A stretch of DNA of 5,413 bases. It comes from DAONLM01 sp035406685 (lineage in GTDB: Bacteria; Spirochaetota; GWE2-31-10; MWDO01). Under the pieces are notes generated by a model. It did not search any database, was not told the origin of the DNA, and was given only the letters and a program-made list of their open reading frames with translations. Both the position numbers and the translations under genes were made by a program. Of this stretch, positions 1 through 5,413 are shown piece by piece. The stretch spans positions 1 through 5,413 of the forward strand of contig DAONLM010000197.1 of NCBI GenBank assembly GCA_035406685.1. The letters run 5' to 3'. How positions within the stretch are numbered: the stretch's first letter is position 1; every line of letters begins with the position of its first letter.

Positions 1-26
1 AAATCGATATAACTATCGATGTTTAA

Positions 27-134
27 AGAAGATATGAATTTTATTATGACAAAGTCGGGTTAAAAAGGGTAAAGAATTTTCTTAAAAAAATCAAAAGATT
101 TTTAAAGACTATTTTTAGGCAACTAAATATTTGA
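27..134 (+). pseudogene. Possible 3' remnant of a decayed coding region
   Basis: After a TAA at 24-26 the plus-strand frame stays open for about 35 codons, to TGA at 132-134. It reads as a plausible basic C-terminal tail containing YEFYYDKVGLK, then Lys/Arg/Phe-rich residues. There is no ATG, GTG or TTG start in this frame. The same frame is also open upstream of the TAA, from the window edge (IDITIDV). This could be the end of a gene broken by a stop codon or a frameshift, but chance openness in A+T-rich DNA is a real alternative. No family is recognised. Confidence 0.2.
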
Positions 135-141
135 GAAATAA

Positions 142-160
142 TTTTTTATGCTATAAAAAA
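142..160 (-). terminator. Weak A/T hairpin after the radical SAM gene
   Basis: TTTTTTAT (142-149) and ATAAAAAA (153-160) form an 8-bp stem around a GCT loop. It lies about 10 bases past the stop codon of the minus-strand gene. A second A/T stem, AAAAATC/GATTTTT at 86-92 and 97-103, lies further on. Neither has a G+C-rich stem, so either would be a poor intrinsic terminator. They are recorded because nothing better follows this gene. Confidence 0.2.
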
Positions 161-170
161 ATCATTTTGT

Positions 171-1421
171 TTAAACTATATCAAAAAGGCTTTTTTCTTC
201 AAGAATATTACTTTTATCTTCTAATAAAATTTTATTTTTAATAGAGATGCCATCAAGATCTTTTTTTTCAATTGCTTTTCCATCACAAGTTATAAAAAAT
301 TTTGCTCTCTTTAAAACCACACCGATTTTTTTTAAATCTTCGAATTTAAGAGATCTATATTTTCTTGCTGCAATAATTCTTTGAGCAGATTTTATACCAA
401 TTCCTGGCACTCTTAAAAGCATTTCATAACTTGCTTTATTTATTTCTACTGGAAATAAATGTAGATTTCTTAAAGCAAAACATAATTTAGGATCAATATC
501 TTCATCTAAAAATGGATTTTTTTCAGATATAATATCTTCAACATTAAATTTATAAAATCTTAAAAGCCAATCAGCTTGATATAATCTATTCTCTCTTTTT
601 AAAGGAGGCTTATTGATAACTGGAAGTCTTTTATCATATTCATTTACTGGAATAAAGGCAGAATAGTAAACCCTTTTCATGTTTTTATGCTTATATAGAT
701 AATCTGTTAATTTTAGTATTTTATAATCGCTTTCAGGACTTGCTCCCACTATTAATTGAGTGCTTTGACCAGCAGGGACAAATTTTTTGTCCTTTTTCTT
801 AAAATTCTTATGTTCAACTTTATCTAAAAAAATATTTTCTCCTATAAACTCAATTGGTTTAAAGATATTCTCTTTATTCTTATCTGGTGCAAGTAGTTTT
901 AGATTTTCTTCTGATGGGATTTCTATATTTACGCTTAATCTATCAACATAATAGCCTACCATTTTTAGTAAAAATTCGCTTGCCCCAGGTATTGCCTTAA
1001 GATGAATATAACCGTTAAAATTATTTTCTTCTCTTAATTTTTTTACAACAGAGAATAATTTTTCCATTGTATAATCTGGATTTTTAATAATACCCGAACT
1101 TAAAAAGAGTCCCTCTATGTAGTTTCTTCTATAAAAATTAATCGTTAAATCCACCACCTCTTCTACTGTAAAAGATGCTCTTGGAATATCATTGCTTTTT
1201 CTATTTATACAGTAGGCACAATCGTATATGCAATAATTTGTAAAAAGAATTTTTAATAATGAAATACACCGCCCATCATCAGTAAAACTATGACATATCC
1301 CACATGCTTTTGCATTACCAAGACCATTTTCCTTGTTTAATCTTGAACTTCCACTTGATGAGCAGGAGACATCATATTTTGCAGCAGCAGATAAAATTTT
1401 GAGTTTTTCTTCTAAATTCAT
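171..1421 (-). CDS. Radical SAM protein with C-terminal helix-hairpin-helix (putative DNA modification/repair family)
   Basis: This 416-residue protein matches the family annotated as 'putative DNA modification/repair radical SAM protein' (TIGR03916/COG4277 type, by memory). It carries the canonical CxxxCxxC cluster as Cys64, Cys68 and Cys71 (NYCIYDCAYC), which binds the 4Fe-4S cluster that cleaves S-adenosylmethionine. Further family hallmarks are the Cys-rich N-terminus (Cys20, Cys40, Cys43, Cys52), the NFYRRNYIEGLFLSSG stretch near 95-110, HLKAIPGA at 140-147 and GQSTQLIVGA at 218-227. A helix-hairpin-helix follows at about 327-375, with VPGIGIKSAQRI at 338-349. This suggests nucleic-acid binding, but the substrate and reaction are unknown. 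Many relatives sit beside a uracil-DNA-glycosylase-like gene or a linked family; no such partner is visible here. The ATG at 1419-1421 gives the usual family N-terminus, but no strong Shine-Dalgarno precedes it. The family call is secure and the function is not. Confidence 0.92.
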   Translation of the reverse strand: MNLEEKLKILSAAAKYDVSCSSSGSSRLNKENGLGNAKACGICHSFTDDGRCISLLKILFTNYCIYDCAYCINRKSNDIPRASFTVEEVVDLTINFYRRNYIEGLFLSSGIIKNPDYTMEKLFSVVKKLREENNFNGYIHLKAIPGASEFLLKMVGYYVDRLSVNIEIPSEENLKLLAPDKNKENIFKPIEFIGENIFLDKVEHKNFKKKDKKFVPAGQSTQLIVGASPESDYKILKLTDYLYKHKNMKRVYYSAFIPVNEYDKRLPVINKPPLKRENRLYQADWLLRFYKFNVEDIISEKNPFLDEDIDPKLCFALRNLHLFPVEINKASYEMLLRVPGIGIKSAQRIIAARKYRSLKFEDLKKIGVVLKRAKFFITCDGKAIEKKDLDGISIKNKILLEDKSNILEEKSLFDIV

Positions 1422-1447
1422 AAGTAATCTCGTTCTAAATTTGTTCT

Positions 1448-1476
1448 ATTTTAATAAAAAAAATAATAAAATGCAA
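1448..1476 (-). promoter_or_regulatory. Possible sigma-70-type promoter for the radical SAM gene
   Basis: On the minus strand TTGCAT (1476-1471) is followed by a 17-base spacer and TAAAAT (1453-1448). Transcription would begin about 20 bases before the ATG at 1421. The -10 box matches consensus at 5 of 6 positions, but the -35 only in its TTG. In such A+T-rich DNA a hit like this has a sizeable chance component. Confidence 0.35.
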
Positions 1477-1535
1477 TAATATTTTTTTAATGTAAAAAAA
1501 ATTAAAATAATTAAATATTTTATTTTTAGAAAAGA

Positions 1536-1815
1536 TAAGGGACAGACCTATTTTTAATCTTTTTTGATTTTAGAAATACGATAAAAAAATTTTAATTTGT
1601 AAGTTATCCTGTATTATATGAAAATTAGTTTTACATTATAAAGTATAGGTCTGGCCCTGTTTAAAAAGTAATTAATTTATAAGTCTGTCCCTTAATACAT
1701 CCAATTTAACTTAAAAATATTACTATTTGTTAAATATGTTATTAAATATAAACATAATAAGTGTAAGTCTGTCCCCTTACTTTTAATTATAAAAAATTTA
1801 TAAGTCTGTCCCTCA
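1536..1815. repeat. Cluster of five TARGTCTGTCCC motifs (REP-like)
   Basis: The core GTCTGTCCC occurs at 1683-1691, 1767-1775 and 1804-1812. A one-base variant, GTCTGGCCC, is at 1649-1657, and one copy is inverted at 1539-1547 (GGGACAGAC). Seventeen bases are identical at 1676-1692 and 1797-1813 (TTTATAAGTCTGTCCCT). Two copies are themselves small hairpins: TAAG/CTTA around 1680-1694 and GTAAG/CTTAC at 1763-1780. The motifs are C/G-rich islands in nearly pure A/T. Similar G-G-G-A-C-A-G repeats are known as intergenic REP elements near IS200-like (RAYT) transposases in several phyla. That family link is from memory, and no transposase gene is in the window. Confidence 0.7.
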
Positions 1816-1844
1816 CTTTATTTTTTTCAAAAAAAACGAAATTT

Positions 1845-1980
1845 TTTGACAAAAATTCATAATCGCTGAAAATGATTAAAATAATATTACTTCTTATTCT
1901 TCCAGCAGGGATGCTTGAAATAATTCAAGCAAAAATACTGGCATAATTTTATTTTTCAGCGATTTAAGAAAAGTGTCAAA
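1845..1980. repeat. 136-base element with bipartite inverted ends and nested stems
   Basis: The left end is TTTGACA (1845-1851), nine unrelated bases, then AATCGCTGAAAA (1861-1872). The right end is the exact inverse: TTTTCAGCGATT (1953-1964), nine bases, TGTCAAA (1974-1980). Inside, 1877-1885 pairs with 1943-1951 (8 of 9), CCAG 1902-1905 with CTGG 1938-1941, and TGCTTGAA 1912-1919 with TTCAAGCA 1924-1931 around an ATAA loop. This could be a MITE-like mobile element, a structured RNA or a paired binding site. No clear target-site duplication was seen. Confidence 0.65.
1872..1946 (+). CDS. Possible 24-codon hydrophobic peptide (speculative)
   Basis: The ATG at 1872-1874 opens a frame ending at TAA 1944-1946. 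The peptide begins MIKIILLLILPAG and ends with IIQAKILA, so it is very hydrophobic. It lies wholly inside the inverted-repeat element, its start overlapping the left arm. No Shine-Dalgarno precedes the ATG and no convincing -10 box follows the TTGACA at 1846-1851. The opposite strand also has a short frame here (16 codons starting MPVFLLELF). A small membrane-active peptide is possible, but chance is at least as likely. Confidence 0.12.
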   Translation: MIKIILLLILPAGMLEIIQAKILA

Positions 1981-2013
1981 TTTTTAAGAAAATCCTTTAC
2001 TTTTTTTAGAAAA

Positions 2014-2035
2014 AAGCAAAAAAATTTTTTTGCTT
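2014..2035. repeat. Perfect 22-base palindrome, AAGC-A7-T7-GCTT type
   Basis: AAGCAAAAAAA (2014-2024) is followed directly by its exact reverse complement (2025-2035), with no spacer. As DNA it is a symmetric, strongly bent A-tract/T-tract site 50-70 bases upstream of the next gene's -35 box. As RNA the zero-length loop is less natural. It could be an operator or a curvature element. Confidence 0.6.
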
Positions 2036-2051
2036 AAAAAAGCCTTCCATC

Positions 2052-2078
2052 ATCTCTTAATAAAAAAATTAAGAAGAT
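2052..2078 (+). repeat. Hairpin just upstream of the operon promoter
   Basis: ATCTCTTAAT (2052-2061) pairs with ATTAAGAAGAT (2068-2078), giving ten base pairs with one bulged A (2075) and a six-A loop. It ends seven bases before the -35 box at 2085. It lacks a following T tract, so it does not look like a terminator. The position suits a regulator site, but this is inference. Confidence 0.4.
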
Positions 2079-2084
2079 TAACTT

Positions 2085-2115
2085 TTGACAAAATAAAAAA
2101 AATTAAGTATATAAT
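2085..2115 (+). promoter_or_regulatory. Sigma-70-type promoter of the two-gene operon
   Basis: A perfect TTGACA (2085-2090) is followed by a perfect TATAAT (2110-2115) with a 19-base spacer, or by TATATA (2108-2113) with the ideal 17. The spacer is almost pure A/T. Transcription would start near 2122 and leave a leader of about 27 bases. This is the best promoter in the window. Confidence 0.75.
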
Positions 2116-2139
2116 TTAAAAAATAATTCTTTTAAAAAT

Positions 2140-2144
2140 AGGAG
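2140..2144 (+). promoter_or_regulatory. Ribosome binding site AGGAG
   Basis: AGGAG ends four bases before the ATG at 2149. It is the only good Shine-Dalgarno seen ahead of a gene here and fixes the start of the flavoprotein. The spacing is slightly short but acceptable. Confidence 0.7.
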
Positions 2145-2148
2145 TTTT

Positions 2149-3846
2149 ATGGAACAGTTAGAAAAGAAAAAAATTGTAATAATAGGAGCTTCTATAAGTG
2201 GTCTTGCAGCAGCAAAAAGGATAAGAAGACTAAATGAAAATGTAGAAATAACTCTTATTGATTGTAAAGAATATATTGGTTATCCTATTACTGGATTACC
2301 GTATTTTACAGCAGGTTTATTAAAGAGTCATAAAACATTTACAGTTGGGTATCTTGAAGATTTAAAAAATATATACAATATAAGAGTATTAACTTCTTCT
2401 CTGGTTTATAAAATTGATTTTAATAATAATATTATTTATATAAAAAATCTTAAAACAGATGATAAAACAGAAGAATTATATGACTATCTTATATTGGCAA
2501 CTGGACTTAAAATAGATCTATCAGATAAGTTTAATATAAACAATTGTAATAATCTTTTTAAAATACAGGGAATAGAAGAGGCTATAAAAGCAAGAGAATA
2601 TTTAGAAAAAAGTGGGACAAACAGAATAACTATAGTAGGAGATAATATACTCTCATTATCATTTATGAATAATTTTTTAAAGAATGGCTATGAAATTGTT
2701 CTATTAACTAAAAATAATAGATTACTTCCTCAATTTGATCCAGAACTTTCTTATTTAATAGAAGAAGAACTTATAAAAAAAGGGGTTAAGATATATAAAA
2801 ATTTTAATATAATAAAATTTAAGAAGAATAATGGGCTTATTACTTCTTTAATTTCTAATCTCATTAACATTGATGTTCAGGTTCTTTTTTATTTTGATGA
2901 TATTGTTCCAAATACCAGCTATATTGATAGAACAATAATTCTTTCTGGAATAAATAATAATACTATTATTGCAAATAACAATTTTAAAACATACTTTAAT
3001 AATGTTTTTGCTACTGGTTCGGCTGTTGAAGTAAAAGAAAAAATCACAGAAAAAAATATTTATACTATATCTGCAAGAGAATCAGAATTGAGAGGAAGAA
3101 TTGTCGCAGATAGTGTAATAAATGAAATATTGGGGAAAAATGAGGAAAATAAAAAGAAATATAATGGATATATAAGAAATGATTTTATTTCAATAAAAGA
3201 TTTTTATGCTGGAATTGTCGGCATAAACGAAGAAGAGGCAAAAAGAAATGGCTTTGATTTTTTATCTGTAACTTTAGTTAGTGGTGATAAGGAGAGATTT
3301 ATTGCCTCAAAAAGTAAAATTTACTTAAAAGTAATAATAGACAGAATAAATAGAAAAATTTTAGGGGCTCAAATCTGTGGTGAGAATAGCAATGTTGATA
3401 AAAGAATAGATATTTTATATACGGCAATATATTCTGAATTAACAGTGGACGACTTAATTAATCTTAATCTTTCTTATTCACCAGAGATAAGCCTAATAAA
3501 AGATCCTATAAACATTGTAGGAAGAATTGGCGCTAATATTCTTGATGGTCTTACAAACTATATAACAAATTTTGATTTTAAATTAAATGAAAATATTTTT
3601 ATACTTGATATAAGGACAAAAGAAGAAAGAAAAAAGAGTTTTCTTTTAAAGTCTCACTGGATACCGCTTAATGAGTTAAGAAATAGATTGAATGAGATAC
3701 CAAAAGAAAAAAGAATTTATATATATGGAAACAATGGAGTAAGAGAATATATTGCGGAAAGAATTTTAAAACAGAATAACTTTAATCTTGTTTACAATAT
3801 TGCTGGTGGAATAGAGATAATAAAAATAAAAGAGAATATATTTTAA
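2149..3846 (+). CDS. CoA-disulfide-reductase-like flavoprotein fused to rhodanese, catalytic residues replaced
   Basis: The 565 residues follow the architecture of CoA-disulfide reductase/rhodanese fusions. They comprise an N-terminal FAD Rossmann fold (IIGASISG, 11-18; ATG 117-119), an NAD(P)-type Rossmann insert (from about 158; RLLPQFDPEL 191-200), a dimerisation domain (about 346-460; LTVDDL 431-436 and KDPIN 451-455) and a rhodanese domain (about 480-565). Family members reduce CoA-disulfide, persulfides or sulfur with NAD(P)H through one cysteine. Here that cysteine, expected in an N-C-G-L-P-Y context, is Thr48 (ITGLPY). The rhodanese cysteine is Gly527 (IYGNNGVR). The FAD-binding Asp after ATG is Ser291 (FATGSA). 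The second GxGxxG reads GDNILS (164-169). Only Cys39, Cys133 and Cys410 remain. Each change needs more than a single base error. Function is unknown: a pseudoenzyme, a scaffold or a new chemistry. It lies 4 bases ahead of a nucleotide-sugar dehydratase gene. Confidence 0.85.
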   Translation: MEQLEKKKIVIIGASISGLAAAKRIRRLNENVEITLIDCKEYIGYPITGLPYFTAGLLKSHKTFTVGYLEDLKNIYNIRVLTSSLVYKIDFNNNIIYIKNLKTDDKTEELYDYLILATGLKIDLSDKFNINNCNNLFKIQGIEEAIKAREYLEKSGTNRITIVGDNILSLSFMNNFLKNGYEIVLLTKNNRLLPQFDPELSYLIEEELIKKGVKIYKNFNIIKFKKNNGLITSLISNLINIDVQVLFYFDDIVPNTSYIDRTIILSGINNNTIIANNNFKTYFNNVFATGSAVEVKEKITEKNIYTISARESELRGRIVADSVINEILGKNEENKKKYNGYIRNDFISIKDFYAGIVGINEEEAKRNGFDFLSVTLVSGDKERFIASKSKIYLKVIIDRINRKILGAQICGENSNVDKRIDILYTAIYSELTVDDLINLNLSYSPEISLIKDPINIVGRIGANILDGLTNYITNFDFKLNENIFILDIRTKEERKKSFLLKSHWIPLNELRNRLNEIPKEKRIYIYGNNGVREYIAERILKQNNFNLVYNIAGGIEIIKIKENIF

Positions 3847-3850
3847 CTTT

Positions 3851-5254
3851 ATGAAAAAAAATGTGATTATAATTGGCGCTGGCGAAGCCGGCAAAATGGT
3901 AGCAAACGATATTTTAAATAATTCAAGATTAAAAGAAAAATATGATATAATTGGTTTTCTTGACGATGATCCATCAAAAGATATTGTTAATCATATACCT
4001 GTAATAGGTAAAATAAATGACACAAGAGAAATAGTTAATAAATATAAAATAGATGAAATAATCATCGCAATACCTTCTGCAAAACAGGAAGTGATTTCTA
4101 AAATTATTCAAAAAACCTATGGACTTGATTGCATTGTAAAAATAGTCCCTGGTATATATGAGATAATTAAAGGCGATGTTAAATGGAATCAGATTAGAGA
4201 GATTAAACCAGAGGATTTACTCGGAAGAGAAGAGGTTGGATTTGAGATAGATAAGATATCCCCCTATTTTATAAATAAAAAGGTTTTAATAACAGGATCT
4301 GGCGGATCAATTGGCTCTGAGATAACAAGGCATCTTTTAAAACTACCAGTTAATCAAGTATTTGGTTTAGGACATGGCGAGAATTCTATATATAATTTGA
4401 TAGAAGAATTTAAAGATGATGAAAGATTCAGATATATAATAGGGGATATAAGAGATCTGGAAAAGATAGAATATATACTAAATAGATATAAACCAGATAT
4501 AGTAATTCATGCCGCTGCTCATAAACATTTACCTTTGATGGAAGATTTTCCGGAAGAGGCTGTAAAAAATAATATAATAGGGACATATAATGTATTAAAT
4601 TCAAGTATTAAAAATGATGTAAAAAAATTTCTCTTAATTTCTACTGATAAAGCAGTAAATCCAACTTCTGTAATGGGCGCAACAAAAAGAATAGCAGAAA
4701 AAATTGTTATGTCATTTAACACAATTCAAAACAAAACAAAATGTCTTATTGTTAGATTTGGGAATGTTCTTGGCTCAAGAGGAAGTGTGCTTCACACTTT
4801 TAAAAAACAGATAGAAAAAGGAGGCCCAATTACCATAACACATCAGGATATAGAGAGATTTTTTATGTCGATCCCAGAGGCAGCAAGACTTGTTATAAAG
4901 TCTCTTACTATTGAAAATGAAAATTTGTTTATTCTTGATATGGGTAGATCAATAAAGATAATAGAACTGGCAAAAAATTTAATAAGAATGTCCGGATATT
5001 CTGAAAAGGATATAGAGATAAAGATAGTAGGGTTAAGAAAGGGAGAAAAACTTTATGAAGAATTAACAATTGATAAGAGCAGTCTTATTAAGTCTAATTT
5101 TGAAAAAATTTTAATTTCAAAGGAGAAATTCAATTATCTTAATAAAAATGAAATAGAACAATTGATTAAAGAGGCTGAAAATGTCTCCAAACAAAGTGAT
5201 CCGGTGACAATAAAAGAATTTTTAAAAAGGTATGTAATAGAATATAAAAACTAA
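3851..5254 (+). CDS. Nucleotide-sugar 4,6-dehydratase, soluble short form (FlaA1/CapD/WbpM type)
   Basis: The protein has 467 residues and two Rossmann units. Residues 3 to about 105 form the CoA-binding-like domain typical of the long dehydratases (IIGAGEAG, 7-14). Residues 143 onward form the short-chain dehydrogenase core, with TGSGGSIGSE (148-157), GDIRD (198-202), HAAAHKHLPLME (220-231), STDKAVNPTSVMGATKR (264-280), RFGNVLGSRGSV (302-313) and GEKLYEEL (398-405). Relatives convert UDP-N-acetylglucosamine to a 4-keto-6-deoxy sugar, feeding bacillosamine, QuiNAc, FucNAc or related glycans. The usual catalytic Tyr is Met275, with Lys279, Asp266 and Lys267 retained, as known for the WbpM/PglF long class. 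The membrane segments that normally precede the first Rossmann domain are absent. The frame is closed upstream at 3827-3829 and has no earlier ATG, so they were not simply missed. No good Shine-Dalgarno lies before the ATG, so translation is probably coupled to the preceding gene. The exact sugar product is unknown. Confidence 0.9.
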   Translation: MKKNVIIIGAGEAGKMVANDILNNSRLKEKYDIIGFLDDDPSKDIVNHIPVIGKINDTREIVNKYKIDEIIIAIPSAKQEVISKIIQKTYGLDCIVKIVPGIYEIIKGDVKWNQIREIKPEDLLGREEVGFEIDKISPYFINKKVLITGSGGSIGSEITRHLLKLPVNQVFGLGHGENSIYNLIEEFKDDERFRYIIGDIRDLEKIEYILNRYKPDIVIHAAAHKHLPLMEDFPEEAVKNNIIGTYNVLNSSIKNDVKKFLLISTDKAVNPTSVMGATKRIAEKIVMSFNTIQNKTKCLIVRFGNVLGSRGSVLHTFKKQIEKGGPITITHQDIERFFMSIPEAARLVIKSLTIENENLFILDMGRSIKIIELAKNLIRMSGYSEKDIEIKIVGLRKGEKLYEELTIDKSSLIKSNFEKILISKEKFNYLNKNEIEQLIKEAENVSKQSDPVTIKEFLKRYVIEYKN

Positions 5255-5413
5255 AAATTACAAATAGAAATGTTTACTAAGGAGTAAAAACAATATTTTA
5301 CAATTACGACTTGACGACAGGGTTTGTTATTTGGCTATAAGGTTTCAAAATTTTTAAATAGGTTTTCCTGAAAAAGTATTTTTGATTAAAAGTAGATACG
5401 TAAAATAGTCTAA
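5255..5413. other. Right-hand flank with no supported gene
   Basis: A small hairpin, TTTACT/AGTAAA (5273-5278 and 5283-5288), follows the dehydratase stop but lacks a T tract. AAGGAG at 5279-5284 resembles a ribosome binding site but has no ATG at a proper distance. On the minus strand a frame is open from the window edge to a stop at 5304-5306 (35 codons, ending TNPVVKS). It could be the end of a converging gene, but it cannot be judged from this much. Confidence 0.5.
5311..5341 (+). promoter_or_regulatory. Possible promoter for a gene beyond the right edge
   Basis: TTGACG (5311-5316) and TATAAG (5336-5341) each match consensus at five of six positions, but the spacer is long at 19 bases. 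No gene start follows within the remaining 72 bases, so the target, if any, lies outside the window. Confidence 0.3.

Larger units (their letters stand above)
1422..2148. other. Divergent intergenic region rich in repeats and palindromes
   Basis: This 727-base stretch separates two divergently transcribed genes and contains no ORF of normal gene size. In order it holds the promoter-like sites of the radical SAM gene, five TARGTCTGTCCC motifs (1536-1815), an inverted-repeat element (1845-1980), a perfect A/T palindrome (2014-2035), a small hairpin (2052-2078) and the promoter of the downstream operon. Because transcription diverges from both ends, the palindromes are not needed as terminators of the flanking genes. 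That makes mobile-element remnants, operators or an undescribed small RNA more likely. Confidence 0.85.

Noticed and set aside
3..20. Hairpin ATCGATA/TATCGAT
   Set aside because: A real 7-bp inverted repeat, but with no T tract; without sequence to its left, a role as terminator of an upstream gene cannot be judged.
19..63. 14-codon frame MFKEDMNFIMTKSG
   Set aside because: Very short, without a ribosome binding site, and overlaps another open frame; consistent with chance.
1536..1815. CRISPR array
   Set aside because: Motif spacings are irregular (34, 84 and 37 bases between the direct copies), one copy is inverted, repeat units are under 20 bases, and no cas gene is present.
1846..1876. 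Promoter from TTGACA at 1846-1851
   Set aside because: The -35 is perfect and shares TTTTGACAAAA with the operon promoter, but no acceptable -10 hexamer occurs at 15-19 bases spacing.
2122..2148. Riboswitch or leader in front of the flavoprotein gene
   Set aside because: The predicted leader is only about 27 A/T-rich bases, too short for a known riboswitch class.
4519..4722. 67-codon open frame on the minus strand
   Set aside because: It lies entirely within the catalytic core of the dehydratase on the opposite strand and shows no independent start signal; it is a shadow frame.
5279..5340. Small gene after AAGGAG, reading roughly IFYNYDLTTGFVIWL
   Set aside because: It would need an ATA start and ends after 15 codons; no support.

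Overview
The window is very A+T rich: AGA arginine codons, A/T-ending codons and intergenic DNA made mostly of A and T tracts. It looks like chromosomal DNA of a low-G+C, probably anaerobic or microaerophilic bacterium. The HhH-type radical SAM protein and the CoA-disulfide-reductase/rhodanese architecture are both common in clostridia, spirochaetes and similar lineages. The species cannot be named from the sequence.

Layout. Positions 1-170 hold no intact gene, only a possible decayed coding tail. Positions 171-1421 (minus strand) encode a radical SAM protein with a C-terminal helix-hairpin-helix, the family annotated as putative DNA modification/repair. Positions 1422-2148 are a 727-base divergent intergenic region. 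It contains five copies of a TARGTCTGTCCC motif, a 136-base element with bipartite inverted ends, a perfect 22-base A/T palindrome, and a good sigma-70-type promoter and ribosome binding site for the next gene. Positions 2149-3846 (plus) encode a full-length CoA-disulfide-reductase-like flavoprotein fused to a rhodanese domain. Positions 3851-5254 (plus) encode a soluble-form nucleotide-sugar 4,6-dehydratase of the FlaA1/CapD/WbpM type. Positions 5255-5413 hold no supported gene.

How the genes fit together. The two plus-strand genes are separated by 4 bases and are almost certainly one transcription unit from the promoter at 2085-2115. The radical SAM gene is transcribed away from them and is probably independent. 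The dehydratase points to surface-glycan or nucleotide-sugar synthesis, and such a cluster may continue beyond the right edge.

The most notable observation is in the flavoprotein. Its frame is intact for 565 codons and its fold is clearly recognisable. Yet the redox-active cysteine (Thr48 instead), the rhodanese cysteine (Gly527 instead), the FAD-contacting Asp of the last flavin motif (Ser291 instead) and the glycines of the NAD(P)-binding motif are all replaced. It looks like a maintained pseudoenzyme or one with a new function. The palindromic and repeat content of the intergenic region is the second point of interest.
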